Part shown: positions 9,065 through 17,040 of the stretch, one piece after another | Position numbering within the stretch: position 1 is the first letter of the stretch | Layout of the letters: the number at the start of each line of letters is the position of its first letter | NCBI RefSeq assembly: GCF_009761675.1 | Contig: NZ_QUZH01000008.1 | Coordinates: 1 to 53,480, forward strand | Length of the DNA: 53,480 nucleotides | Reading direction: 5' to 3' | Source: Bhargavaea sp. CC-171006 | GTDB taxonomy: Bacteria; Bacillota; Bacilli; Bacillales_A; Planococcaceae | Position numbers and translations under genes: made by a program | The notes under the pieces: generated by a model | Databases searched by the model: none | Seen by the model: the letters and a program-made list of their open reading frames with translations, nothing else | What the model was told of the DNA's origin: nothing

Positions 9065-9091
9065 CGAAACTTTGCCATCCGACGGAACGTA
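9065..9091 (+). promoter_or_regulatory. Possible ECF-type promoter before the yxlEFG-like genes
   Basis: CGAAAC, a 17-base spacer, then CGTA resembles the TGAAAC-N16-CGTA promoters of ECF sigma factors such as sigma-W. It lies about 30 bases upstream of the first start codon. In B. subtilis the homologous genes belong to a sigma-Y operon. The spacer is one base long and the first base differs, so this stays tentative. Confidence 0.4.
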
Positions 9092-9122
9092 GAATAATCA
9101 TCATGATTTTGGAGGGATTCCC

Positions 9123-9332
9123 ATGTCCTTTACGGAACAGCTTGCAGAGATTCCATGGGGGCTGATCTGGCCGCTGATCGTCATCCAGCTCATCCTCATG
9201 ACGGCAGCGCTGATCGACCTCAACAGAAAGCGTTCGACAAACGGGCCGGTCATTCTTTGGGTATTCATTATCATCTTTATTAATACGCTCGGACCGGTCC
9301 TTTACTTTACGGTCGGGAGGCGGCATTCGTGA
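9123..9332 (+). CDS. yxlE: PLDc_N-domain membrane protein, YxlE-like
   Basis: A 69-residue protein with two TM helices and the pattern of the phospholipase-D N-terminal domain (ALIDLNRKRSTNGPVILWVFIIIFINTLGPVLYF, seen at residues 32-64). It precedes an ABC ATPase and an ABC-2 permease exactly as yxlE precedes yxlF and yxlG in B. subtilis, where YxlC/D/E act around sigma-Y. No sigma factor gene is present here. It overlaps the ATPase gene by four bases (GTGA). Its start has GGAGGG. Confidence 0.82.
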   Translation: MSFTEQLAEIPWGLIWPLIVIQLILMTAALIDLNRKRSTNGPVILWVFIIIFINTLGPVLYFTVGRRHS

Positions 9333-10222
9333 ACATGGTGCTGGAGGTATCCGGGCTCACCAAGCAGTATGACGGATTCCGTGCGGTCGACGGGCTGACA
9401 TTTTCGCTTGCGGAGCATACGGCGACGGCACTTATCGGGCCGAACGGCTCAGGCAAGACGACGACGCTCTCCATGCTCGCGGGACTGCTCCGGCAGTCAT
9501 CGGGATCGATCCGGTTCAGCGGTACAGGGAAGGATCCGCGCAGCGCCATCGGATTTCTGCCCCAGTATCCGAATTTCTTCCCCTGGATGACAGCAACCGA
9601 GTACATGGAACTGGCGGCAGGCCTGAGCGGAATGGGGGGACGTGATGTGCGTTCCGAATGCGAGAAGACGCTTGGGTTTGTCGGGCTCGGGGATGCCGGG
9701 AAAAAGAGGATTGGCGGATTTTCCGGAGGAATGAAGCAGAGGCTCGGTCTGGCCCAGGCCATCATCCACCGGCCGGCGCTTCTTCTACTGGATGAACCGG
9801 TGTCTGCACTTGACCCGGCGGGACGGCGCGAAGTGATGGAGATGCTGAAGGAGCTCGGCGAATCCACGACGATCCTTTACTCAACCCATATCCTGAACGA
9901 CGCAGAAGAAATGACCGATCAGCTGCTGTTTTTGAGGGGCGGAAAGCTGATTGAGAAGGGGCCTCTCCGTGAGGTCAGGGAAAAGCATGGCGGTTCGGGG
10001 TACAGGGTCCTATTCAGCGGGCAGGAGGCCGCGGAGCGGTTTGCAGATGCGGTCCCGTGGGCTGCAAGTGCCGACGGTTCGGCCGTCATGATTTCCGGGG
10101 AAACGGTTACGATGGAAGAACTGCTCCGGTTCGCCTCGGAACATCCGGCCGGCATCACAGACATCGGCCGGACCGCTGTCCGGCTGGAAGAAATCTTCAT
10201 GAAGGTGGTGGGGAAGCCATGA
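9329..10222 (+). CDS. yxlF: ABC exporter ATPase, YxlF-like
   Basis: A 297-residue ATPase with Walker A GPNGSGKTT, signature FSGGMKQR, Walker B LLLLDEPVSALDP and switch His in YSTHIL. It starts with GTG, preceded by GGGAGG; that start overlaps the yxlE-like stop. A C-terminal region of about 80 residues follows the ATPase domain, as in multidrug/bacitracin-type exporters. It should pair with the permease encoded next, with which it overlaps by four bases. The exported compound is unknown. Confidence 0.9.
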   Translation: MNMVLEVSGLTKQYDGFRAVDGLTFSLAEHTATALIGPNGSGKTTTLSMLAGLLRQSSGSIRFSGTGKDPRSAIGFLPQYPNFFPWMTATEYMELAAGLSGMGGRDVRSECEKTLGFVGLGDAGKKRIGGFSGGMKQRLGLAQAIIHRPALLLLDEPVSALDPAGRREVMEMLKELGESTTILYSTHILNDAEEMTDQLLFLRGGKLIEKGPLREVREKHGGSGYRVLFSGQEAAERFADAVPWAASADGSAVMISGETVTMEELLRFASEHPAGITDIGRTAVRLEEIFMKVVGKP

Positions 10223-11004
10223 GTCAGTTCAGTCTATTTCTTGGCAAGGAGTGGCGTGAGCAGGCAAGAAGCTTCAAACTTGTCTGGGTTCCGCTCGTCT
10301 TCATCTTTTTCGGTGTGTTGGAACCTCTAACCTACCACTTCCTTCCTCAGATCCTGGACAGTGTCGGCAACCTGCCTGAAGGGTCGGATTTCACACTTCC
10401 TGAAATGACGGGAGCTGACGTCTACGCTTCGCTCACCGGGCAGTATCAGACAATCGGACTGCTAGTCCTCGTTCTGGCATTCATGGGTTCGCTTTCCGGA
10501 GAACGAAAAAGCGGCACCGGCACGCTTTTATACGTGCGTCCAATCTCCTATGCGGCCTATTACATGTCGAAATGGACGGCAGCCGTGCTGCTCGCGGTCG
10601 TTTCCCTGTGGCTCGGATACGGCATGGCGGCGACCTATATCGTGCAGTTGTATGATCATGTGCCCGCTTTTTCGGATATGGTCCTGTTTCTCCTGGTCCT
10701 TGCGGTATGGATCGGTTTCGTCGTGACACTCACGCTGACGGCAAGCTCGGCGCTTCCGACGGGAGGTGCTGCCGGAGCGGCACTCGGCATCCTGTTTATC
10801 GGCATGATGATCGACAGCCTTGTCGGGACGTACTGGACATGGTCTCCGTGGAAGCTGCAGGCTTATGGTCTGGCGTTTCTCACAGGCAGTCCTGATTCCG
10901 GCGATCTGGCAGGTGCGCTCGTCATGACCGCCGTCCTGGCGGCATTATTGGTGCTTTTCGGCATTCTGCAGGCCCGAAGAAATGCGGCAAAAGCAAAAGT
11001 ATAA
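10219..11004 (+). CDS. yxlG: ABC-2 type permease, YxlG-like
   Basis: A 261-residue permease with six predicted helices, length close to YxlG of B. subtilis. The start is the ATG overlapping the stop of the ATPase gene; the open frame runs further upstream but lies inside the ATPase gene. Hydrophobic segments lie near residues 20-38, 75-95, 110-135, 145-170, 175-200 and 230-250. The N-terminal SLFLGKEWREQARSFK is the usual cytoplasmic entry of NosY-like permeases. Confidence 0.87.
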   Translation: MSQFSLFLGKEWREQARSFKLVWVPLVFIFFGVLEPLTYHFLPQILDSVGNLPEGSDFTLPEMTGADVYASLTGQYQTIGLLVLVLAFMGSLSGERKSGTGTLLYVRPISYAAYYMSKWTAAVLLAVVSLWLGYGMAATYIVQLYDHVPAFSDMVLFLLVLAVWIGFVVTLTLTASSALPTGGAAGAALGILFIGMMIDSLVGTYWTWSPWKLQAYGLAFLTGSPDSGDLAGALVMTAVLAALLVLFGILQARRNAAKAKV

Positions 11005-11017
11005 GAGGGGGAGGAAG

Positions 11018-11722
11018 ATGACAGCCAGAAATTCCGAACGGTTCCTGGTCGCCTTTAACCGGATCGAAAAGGCACTTGAGAAGATAACCGGAACCGGCTC
11101 TTATGTCTCTTTTTTCAAGCTGATTGACTTTGCCAAGAAGAAGAACGCCATCGTCCGCCGTTTTGAAGATGACTTGCGGGAATATGGTGACTTGCGCAAT
11201 GCGATTGTCCATCACCGGACCGCCGTGGAATACGCCATTGCCGAACCGCATGATGAGGTTGTGGAGAAGATTGAGCGGATTGACCGCACGCTGACCGAAC
11301 CGCCTGTTGCAGGGGATCAGTTCCGCAGGCGGGTTCACATCTTCAGTCCTGGCGATTCATTTGCGGAAGCACTCAGGATGGCAGGGAAGAAGAAGGACTT
11401 CCAGATTCCGGTTTATGATCGGGGTGAGTTCCGCGGACTGATTTCTCCTTCCGGACTCATGGAATATTTGGCGGACACAATCTCTGAAGACGTCATTTCC
11501 GGGGAAATAACGACGCTTTCCGACATTCTCCGGCACATCCATACCTCGCGCTCATATGAATTCATCCCAGCCGGCCTTTCCATTTACGCCGCCGAGGAAA
11601 TGTTTTCGGAAGCCGTCGTGAAAGGCCGCCGGCTGGATGCGCTGCTCATTACGGAAAATGGCAGGGATGACGAGAAGCTCCTTGGTATCATTACGCCCTG
11701 GGACCTGGTCAAAATCGAATAA
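11018..11722 (+). CDS. HEPN-like helical domain fused to a CBS pair
   Basis: A 234-residue cytoplasmic protein. Residues about 5-95 are all-helical and contain R60-NAIV-H65, which fits the RX4-6H motif of HEPN nucleases and HEPN-like folds. Residues about 100-234 form two CBS motifs (FQIPVYDRGEFRGLISPSGLM and the C-terminal LLGIITPWDL), which usually bind adenine nucleotides. The start after GGGGAGG is clear and lies 13 bases beyond the yxlG-like gene, so it may be the last gene of that operon. The domain fusion is visible; nuclease activity and nucleotide control are inference. Confidence 0.72.
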   Translation: MTARNSERFLVAFNRIEKALEKITGTGSYVSFFKLIDFAKKKNAIVRRFEDDLREYGDLRNAIVHHRTAVEYAIAEPHDEVVEKIERIDRTLTEPPVAGDQFRRRVHIFSPGDSFAEALRMAGKKKDFQIPVYDRGEFRGLISPSGLMEYLADTISEDVISGEITTLSDILRHIHTSRSYEFIPAGLSIYAAEEMFSEAVVKGRRLDALLITENGRDDEKLLGIITPWDLVKIE

Positions 11723-11730
11723 CATTAAGA

Positions 11731-11769
11731 AAAAGCCCCCGGGTGGCGAATATGCCGCCCGGGGGCTTC
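11731..11769. terminator. Convergent terminator
   Basis: AAGCCCCCGGG pairs with CCCGGGGGCTT. The T-run is strong on the minus strand (CTTTTT) and weak on the plus strand, so it mainly serves the acidic-protein gene at 11783. Confidence 0.75.
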
Positions 11770-11782
11770 CATGTCATCTGTT

Positions 11783-12088
11783 TTAGTTTTCGTCTTCCAG
11801 CGTTTCCTCGTTTTGCGCATAGTCGGCACCGGGGAACTTCTGGGTGGTTGAGGAATCATGTTTGCTCATCCGGTTATGATTTTCCTCGATCTCTTCCTGT
11901 TTCCGGTCCTCTATCGGTATCGCATCGACATGCTTCATATCCTCGTCCTTTTCGTAAATGCTTTTGCCTTCCAATCCTTTCATGTTTTCAGGGTTGTCCT
12001 TGTTCTCGGGAGTCAGGTCCAATTCCTCTTCGACTCCCCAAGTTTCCTCTACTTTTTTCTTTTCTTGACGATTTTCCACATTACGCAC
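11783..12088 (-). CDS. Small acidic hydrophilic protein
   Basis: A 101-residue protein with no signal, TM helix or recognisable domain. It is rich in Glu, Asp, Lys and Asn, and reads as intrinsically disordered (EKKKVEETWGVEEELDLTPE near the start). GTG at 12088 follows AAAGGAAAGAG; a second GTG nine bases on is also possible. It is divergent from the YsnF-like stress gene. A weak sigma-B-like pattern (GTTTGA, 14 bases, GGAAAT) lies at 12158-12183 on this strand. I do not recognise the family. Confidence 0.6.
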   Translation of the reverse strand: MRNVENRQEKKKVEETWGVEEELDLTPENKDNPENMKGLEGKSIYEKDEDMKHVDAIPIEDRKQEEIEENHNRMSKHDSSTTQKFPGADYAQNEETLEDEN

Positions 12089-12230
12089 CTCTTTCCTTTA
12101 TTAACCGGTTGTTACCGCGTTTTGCACGGGTATTCCGGAGGTTTTCCTACCTTTATTATTTCCTTGCGTACAGTGCTTCAAACCACAAGCGGCGGGCTTC
12201 CCGCATGACGATTCTTTCATTTTTGTAATA

Positions 12231-12255
12231 GTTTCAGACTCTGTCACCCGGGTAA
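12231..12255 (+). promoter_or_regulatory. Sigma-B-type promoter for ysnF-csbD
   Basis: GTTTCA, a 13-base spacer, then GGGTAA matches the sigma-B consensus GTTTAA-N12-15-GGGTAT at ten of twelve positions. It lies 53 bases before the YsnF-like start codon. Both downstream genes belong to families controlled by sigma-B in B. subtilis. Confidence 0.72.
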
Positions 12256-12308
12256 ACATCAAGTAGTCGCACCTCAACATCAACAATGAAAAGATGGAGG
12301 GATTCAGA

Positions 12309-13346
12309 ATGGTAAACAGAAAGTATATCGGTACGTATCGCACAGAAGAAGAAGTCATGAACAAGATCGAGCAACTGAAGACGGAAGGTTACGACGAGTC
12401 AAGCCTTTACGTCGTCACAAACAACTCGGACAATCTGAATACGCTGCGGGGACGGATGGACGTCGACGCACGTGGTACGGATGATGACCGCGGCTGGCTC
12501 GACCGCTTCATGGACTTCCTCGGCGGTGATGAATCGAACCGCGGAGCTTTCAACGACATGGGCTTCACGGAAGAAGAAGCGAACCAGTACTACACTGATG
12601 CACGCGACGGCGGCATCCTGCTGTTTGCTGATGAAGAGTACGGGCATGCCGGAGGAGATATGATGGACAGCACGAACGTCGGCCATTATGACTCTGGCGT
12701 GGTCAACGAAGACGGCATGACAGTGGATACACCTCCGCTCGGCGAGGGTCGCGGTGAATCTGTAGGTTCCGGCCGCTTCACTGAAAACGCCCATCTGCAT
12801 ACTCATGAGCATGATCACCACGACCATCTCCATGAAGACGATGAAGCCCGCCGGCTGCGCCTTCACGAGGAGAAACTGAATGTCGACAAGGAGCGCGTGC
12901 AGACGGGTGAAGTGGATATCGACAAACATGTAGTTACAGACGAGCAGTCAGTGGAAGTTCCGGTCACCCGTGAAGAAGTATACGTCGAGCGCCGCAAAGT
13001 GGACGGCGAGATGGCAGACGGCGAAGTCTTCGAGGATGATGACAGCATCCATATCCCGGTAACGGAAGAGCGGGTCGAAGTGACAAAACGTCCAGTCGTC
13101 AGCGAAGAGATTGTTGTCGGCAAGCGTGAAATCCAGGACACTGAAACAGTCAATGAAACGGTACGCCGCGAAGAAGTAGACATTGACAAATCCGGCGATG
13201 TCCATGAAGAGTACGGACGGACAGGCGGCGAAACACGTGCGTTCAATGAATCGGCATCGGATTTCGATCTTGATGACGATCAGGATCTTGAACTGCGCAA
13301 CCGCGATTTGAATAATCGCGACCTGAACGACCGTGACCGCCTGTAA
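12309..13346 (+). CDS. ysnF: YsnF/AvaK-type general stress protein
   Basis: A 345-residue soluble protein. Residues about 3-100 form a YflT/GSP17M-type domain (VNRKYIGTYRTEEEVMNKI at the start). A very His-rich stretch follows near residues 163-176 (HTHEHDHHDHLHE). Residues about 190-300 hold the DUF2382 domain with repeating EERVEVTKRPVVSEEIVVGK strands. The tail contains short repeats of RDLN. The start is the ATG after GGAGGG. A sigma-B-type promoter precedes it and csbD follows within 35 bases. The exact role of this family is not known; the His cluster may bind metal. Confidence 0.85.
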   Translation: MVNRKYIGTYRTEEEVMNKIEQLKTEGYDESSLYVVTNNSDNLNTLRGRMDVDARGTDDDRGWLDRFMDFLGGDESNRGAFNDMGFTEEEANQYYTDARDGGILLFADEEYGHAGGDMMDSTNVGHYDSGVVNEDGMTVDTPPLGEGRGESVGSGRFTENAHLHTHEHDHHDHLHEDDEARRLRLHEEKLNVDKERVQTGEVDIDKHVVTDEQSVEVPVTREEVYVERRKVDGEMADGEVFEDDDSIHIPVTEERVEVTKRPVVSEEIVVGKREIQDTETVNETVRREEVDIDKSGDVHEEYGRTGGETRAFNESASDFDLDDDQDLELRNRDLNNRDLNDRDRL

Positions 13347-13381
13347 ATCACAGATACACATTCAACAAGGAGGAATGCAGC

Positions 13382-13579
13382 ATGGCAGACAAAGACCACG
13401 GCTTTTCCGATAAGATGAAAGGCGCCGTCAACAAGGTGAAAGGCGAAGCGAAAGATCAGTGGGGCAATGCCACGGATGACACTTCCATGCAGGCCGAAGG
13501 CAAATATGATAAAACCAAAGGTAATGTTCAGGACAAGATCGGGGAAGTCAAAGACAAATTCTCCGACGGCGAGCGATAA
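13382..13579 (+). CDS. csbD: CsbD-family stress protein
   Basis: A 65-residue hydrophilic protein of the CsbD family, with the typical repeats KMKGAVNKVKGEAKDQWG and KYDKTKGNVQDKIGEVKDKF. CsbD is a classic sigma-B-dependent general stress protein in B. subtilis; its biochemical role is unknown. A perfect AAGGAGGAA site precedes the start. It probably shares the ysnF transcript and ends at the hairpin at 13588. Confidence 0.93.
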   Translation: MADKDHGFSDKMKGAVNKVKGEAKDQWGNATDDTSMQAEGKYDKTKGNVQDKIGEVKDKFSDGER

Positions 13580-13587
13580 ACACCTTC

Positions 13588-13622
13588 AAACCGGGGAGGC
13601 CTAGCCTCCCCGGTTTCTTTTT
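13588..13622 (+). terminator. Terminator of ysnF-csbD
   Basis: AAACCGGGGAGGC pairs with GCCTCCCCGGTTT, followed by CTTTTT. Confidence 0.9.
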
Positions 13623-13698
13623 GTCAGAGTGAGACGAAAGTCTGGTGTCGAGAAACCGAGAAAATGGGGGATTTTATTTAAAACGTGACTAAATATGG

Positions 13699-13727
13699 TT
13701 GAAAGAATTTTCAAATAAATTTATACT
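13699..13727 (+). promoter_or_regulatory. Sigma-A promoter
   Basis: TTGAAA, a 17-base AT-rich spacer, then TATACT. It fits the consensus at ten of twelve positions and lies 36 bases before the next start codon. Confidence 0.8.
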
Positions 13728-13763
13728 GGAAGAAAAAGAGAACGGGGAAAGGCGGGAGTGGAA

Positions 13764-14177
13764 ATGAAGTTGCGTAAGGGCAGGTTTGCCAAGTGGAAAG
13801 GCGATGATTATGAACTGGCTTCTTACCAGCGGACTTATTATTTAACTACGGATGATCCTTCTCTTTCAAGTGAAGGTTTCCATCCGCAGGAAGGGCGCCC
13901 GGGCCGTTACATCCGGGAAGTGTCCGTCAAAGATCTGGAGGATGCCTATGAAATCATCCCTTATACGATCTATAAGAGTCATAGGTTTACAATCGAAGGC
14001 GAGACCAAAGACGGGAAACTCGTCTTGGTCACCAGCGATCCCTATGTCCGGAGCAAAGTGGATGTAAAGCCGTACGGCAGGCATGAATTCATCATCGAGG
14101 TTCCGGCTGCTGAAGTCGACGTCACGGAGGAGCGCAGGAGAATCCTTGGATTCAGCGGATCCCCCTCTATTTACTAA
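13764..14177 (+). CDS. Protein of unknown function
   Basis: A 137-residue soluble protein without signal or TM segment. It looks like an alpha/beta domain rich in charged and aromatic residues (YELASYQRTYYLTTDD, YEIIPYTIYKSHRFTIEGE). The ATG is chosen over a GTG two codons upstream because it gives better spacing to GGCGGGAG. It has its own strong sigma-A promoter and stands alone between the stress genes and opuC. I do not recognise the family; a real gene is likely given the promoter, site and terminator. Confidence 0.7.
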   Translation: MKLRKGRFAKWKGDDYELASYQRTYYLTTDDPSLSSEGFHPQEGRPGRYIREVSVKDLEDAYEIIPYTIYKSHRFTIEGETKDGKLVLVTSDPYVRSKVDVKPYGRHEFIIEVPAAEVDVTEERRRILGFSGSPSIY

Positions 14178-14205
14178 CAGCGCCTAAAAGCGGAAAAACA
14201 GTATA

Positions 14206-14248
14206 TGTTATAATAATAAAAGGTTCACCGTATCGGGTGGACCTTTTT
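14206..14248 (+). promoter_or_regulatory. Extended -10 promoter with a hairpin at the transcript 5' end
   Basis: TGTTATAAT at 14206-14214 is a perfect extended -10 element. The expected start point near 14221 falls at the 5' edge of a hairpin (AAAGGTTCACC / GGTGGACCTTT, 14219-14244) followed by TTT. The hairpin can end the upstream transcript, and it would also sit at the very 5' end of the opuC mRNA. No good -35 element is seen. Confidence 0.55.
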
Positions 14249-14293
14249 AAGGTCTTGTATATCAATGATCAAAAAGCAGACGGGGGTTTTGGA

Positions 14294-15457
14294 ATGCTTG
14301 TATTTGATAATGTCTCAAAAGTCTATGCAGGCGGCAAGCGAGCCGTCGACCGACTGAATCTTGAGATTGAAGAAGGGGAGTTTGTCTGCCTGATCGGCCC
14401 GAGCGGCTGCGGCAAGACGACCACCATGAAGATGATCAACCGGCTGGTCCGTCCGACGGAAGGGAAAATCCTGCTGAACGGCGAAAACCTGCTCGACAAA
14501 AATGTGGTCAACCTGCGCCGTTCGATCGGGTATGTCATCCAGCAGATCGGCCTGTTCCCACACATGACGATCCGTGACAATATCGCGCTTGTCCCGAGGC
14601 TCAAGGGCATGCCGGCAGAAGAACGATACAGGCGTGCAGAAGAACTGATGGAACTCGTCAACATGCCAAAGGAATTTCTTGACCGCTATCCGCATGAACT
14701 GAGCGGCGGTCAGCAACAGCGGATCGGAGTCTTGCGGGCGCTCGCATCTGATCCGCCGCTGATCCTCATGGACGAGCCATTCGGCGCGCTCGACCCGATC
14801 ACTCGGGATTCCCTGCAGGCGGAGTTCAAGAACCTTCAGCAGACGCTCGGCAAAACCATCATCTTTGTCACACATGACATGGACGAAGCGCTGAAGCTGG
14901 CCGATAAAATTGTCATCATGCGTGCCGGAAAGATTGTCCAGACAGGATCGCCGGATGAAATCCTCCGGCATCCGGCCGATGAATTCGTCGAAGACTTTAT
15001 CGGCAAGGAACGCCTTGCCCAGGCCAGGCAGCAGCTGCAGACTGTCGGCCAGATCATGAATCCTGATCCGGTGTCGGTAGGAATGGGTGAAACCCTGTCC
15101 CAGGCAGTCAGGCTTATGCGCAAGCGCAGGGTGGATTCCCTGCTTGTGACGGACGGGGCGGGCGTGTTCCGCGGCTGGGTGACGGTCGAGATGATCGACC
15201 GGCATAAAAACTGGGATGCTGCTGTAGCAGACATTATGGAGACAGACGTCCCGACCGTGCGGGCCGATACGCTACTGCGTGACGCGACGCGAAATATCCT
15301 CGTACGTGGCCTGAAATATGTACCGGTTGTGGACGAGCGAAAGCAACTGGCCGGCATCCTCACCAGGACAAGCCTTGTCGATGTCCTGTATGACTCCGTC
15401 TGGGGGGATGCGGAAGACGAATCTTCCGGCCTGCCGGCTGACGGGGAGGGAGCCTGA
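14294..15457 (+). CDS. opuCA: Glycine betaine/carnitine/choline ABC importer ATPase
   Basis: A 387-residue ATPase of the OpuCA/ProV group. Walker A is GPSGCGKTT, the Q loop is [11 protein letters not shown], the signature is LSGGQQQR, and Walker B is [13 protein letters not shown]. Two CBS motifs follow from about residue 255 to 375; in OpuA/OpuC proteins these sense ionic strength or nucleotides. The start is the ATG after GGGGG; the frame is open 57 bases further upstream but without a site. The next gene overlaps by one base (TGATG). Confidence 0.92.
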   Translation: MLVFDNVSKVYAGGKRAVDRLNLEIEEGEFVCLIGPSGCGKTTTMKMINRLVRPTEGKILLNGENLLDKNVVNLRRSIGYVIQQIGLFPHMTIRDNIALVPRLKGMPAEERYRRAEELMELVNMPKEFLDRYPHELSGGQQQRIGVLRALASDPPLILMDEPFGALDPITRDSLQAEFKNLQQTLGKTIIFVTHDMDEALKLADKIVIMRAGKIVQTGSPDEILRHPADEFVEDFIGKERLAQARQQLQTVGQIMNPDPVSVGMGETLSQAVRLMRKRRVDSLLVTDGAGVFRGWVTVEMIDRHKNWDAAVADIMETDVPTVRADTLLRDATRNILVRGLKYVPVVDERKQLAGILTRTSLVDVLYDSVWGDAEDESSGLPADGEGA

Positions 15458-16110
15458 TGGACAGTCTCCAAAATTTCTTCTCCGAATACGGAATTCTACT
15501 GCTTGAAAAGACTTGGGAGCACCTTTACATCTCCTTTGCCGCTCTCGCGTTGGGCGTGATTGTTGCGGTGCCGCTCGGCATCCTGCTCGCTCGGCTTCCG
15601 AAGGTCGCAGGGCTCATCATGGGTATCGCAGGGATTGTCCAGACGTTCCCGAGCCTCGCGATTCTCGCCTTCTTTATTCCCCTCCTCGGCATCGGAAAAG
15701 TCCCTGCAATTGCGGCGCTTTTCCTGTACTCGATGTTGCCCATCCTCAGGAATACATATATCGGCGTGAAAAATGTGGATCCGAATCTGCTCGAGGCCTC
15801 CCGCGGCATGGGAATGACCGCTATCCAGCGAACGGTCCGTGTCGAGCTTCCGCTGGCAGTGCCGGTCATCATGGCGGGAATCCGGATGTCCGCGGTTTAT
15901 CTGATCGGCTGGGCGACCCTCGCATCGTTTATCGGGGGCGGCGGTCTGGGTGACTTGATCTTTGACGGATTGAACCTGTTCCGCCCTGACCTGATCATCG
16001 GCGGAGCGGTTCCGGTTACACTTCTTGCTATTTTGCTTGACTGGCTCCTGGGCAGGCTTGAGAGGACCGCAACCCCGGTCGGCATCCGAATGGAAAGGGA
16101 GGGTGCGTGA
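15457..16110 (+). CDS. opuCB: Compatible-solute ABC importer permease 1
   Basis: A 217-residue ProW-type permease with about five to six helices and the EAA loop [20 protein letters not shown] near residue 110. It forms the channel with the second permease encoded at 17041. It starts on the ATG that overlaps the opuCA stop and its stop overlaps the start of the binding-protein gene, so the operon is translationally coupled. Confidence 0.92.
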   Translation: MDSLQNFFSEYGILLLEKTWEHLYISFAALALGVIVAVPLGILLARLPKVAGLIMGIAGIVQTFPSLAILAFFIPLLGIGKVPAIAALFLYSMLPILRNTYIGVKNVDPNLLEASRGMGMTAIQRTVRVELPLAVPVIMAGIRMSAVYLIGWATLASFIGGGGLGDLIFDGLNLFRPDLIIGGAVPVTLLAILLDWLLGRLERTATPVGIRMEREGA

Positions 16111-17036
16111 TGAAGAACCGTCTTTTCAGAAACGGTCTGATGTTCATGCTTATCGTTGCTCTGCTTACAGGGTGCTCGCTTCCCGGACTGGGCGGCGGCG
16201 CAGAGGGAACTGTCCGTATCTCGACGCTGACCAGTACCGAGACCCAGGTGCTCGGACACATGCTGCGGCTTCTGATTGAAGAGGAAACGGATCTTAAAGT
16301 GGAGATGGTCGAGAACCTGGGCACATCGATTATCCAGCATCAGGCGCTCACCGACGAACAGGTCGACATCACCGCAGCGCGCTATACCGGGACCGATATG
16401 GCGTCAATACTCGATGTTGCACCTATGAAGGACCCGGACGAAGCGATGGCTTTTGTTCAGAAGGAATTCGACGAGCGCTTTGACCAGGTCTGGTATGACT
16501 CATACGGATTCCAGAACACTTACGCCTTCACCGTGACGGAGGAGTTTGCCCGACGGGAAGGGCTCAAGACAGTCTCCGACCTCGAGAAGGTAGCCGACAG
16601 CCTGAAACTTGGCGTCGACAACAACTGGCTGAATCGCCAGGGAGATGGATATCAGGGCTTTATAGAGGCTTACGGTTTTGAATTCGGTGAGGCGCTGCCT
16701 ATGTCGCTCGGGCTTGTCTACCAGGCAGTCAAAAGCGGCAAAATGGATGTCGTCCTCGCCTACAGCACGGATGGACGGCTGAAGGCATTCAATCTGAAGA
16801 CCCTTGAAGACGACAAGCGCTTTTTCCCTCCGTATGAAACGTCGCCAGTCACCCGCAAAGACGTGCTTGAAAAACATCCGGAACTGGACGGATTGCTTAA
16901 GCGAATGGCCGGCACGATTGATGCGGAAACGATGACACAACTGAACTACGAGGCGGACGTCAACAAAAAAGAGCCGGCCATCGTCGCAAAAGAGTTCCTC
17001 GAAGAACACAACTATTTCAGGGATAAGGGAGAGTGA
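16110..17036 (+). CDS. opuCC: Compatible-solute binding lipoprotein
   Basis: A 308-residue lipoprotein with lipobox LTGC (Cys22), then an OpuAC-type binding domain. Features typical of the OpuCC/OpuBC branch are visible, such as TSTETQVLGHM after the linker, Y-T-G-T in the RYTGTDM stretch and VLAYSTDGR. Aromatic residues would cage the quaternary ammonium group. ATG at 16110 is chosen over the GTG just before it because GGGAGG is seven bases away. It sits between the two permease genes, the usual opuC order. Confidence 0.92.
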   Translation: MKNRLFRNGLMFMLIVALLTGCSLPGLGGGAEGTVRISTLTSTETQVLGHMLRLLIEEETDLKVEMVENLGTSIIQHQALTDEQVDITAARYTGTDMASILDVAPMKDPDEAMAFVQKEFDERFDQVWYDSYGFQNTYAFTVTEEFARREGLKTVSDLEKVADSLKLGVDNNWLNRQGDGYQGFIEAYGFEFGEALPMSLGLVYQAVKSGKMDVVLAYSTDGRLKAFNLKTLEDDKRFFPPYETSPVTRKDVLEKHPELDGLLKRMAGTIDAETMTQLNYEADVNKKEPAIVAKEFLEEHNYFRDKGE

Positions 17037-17040
17037 TGGA

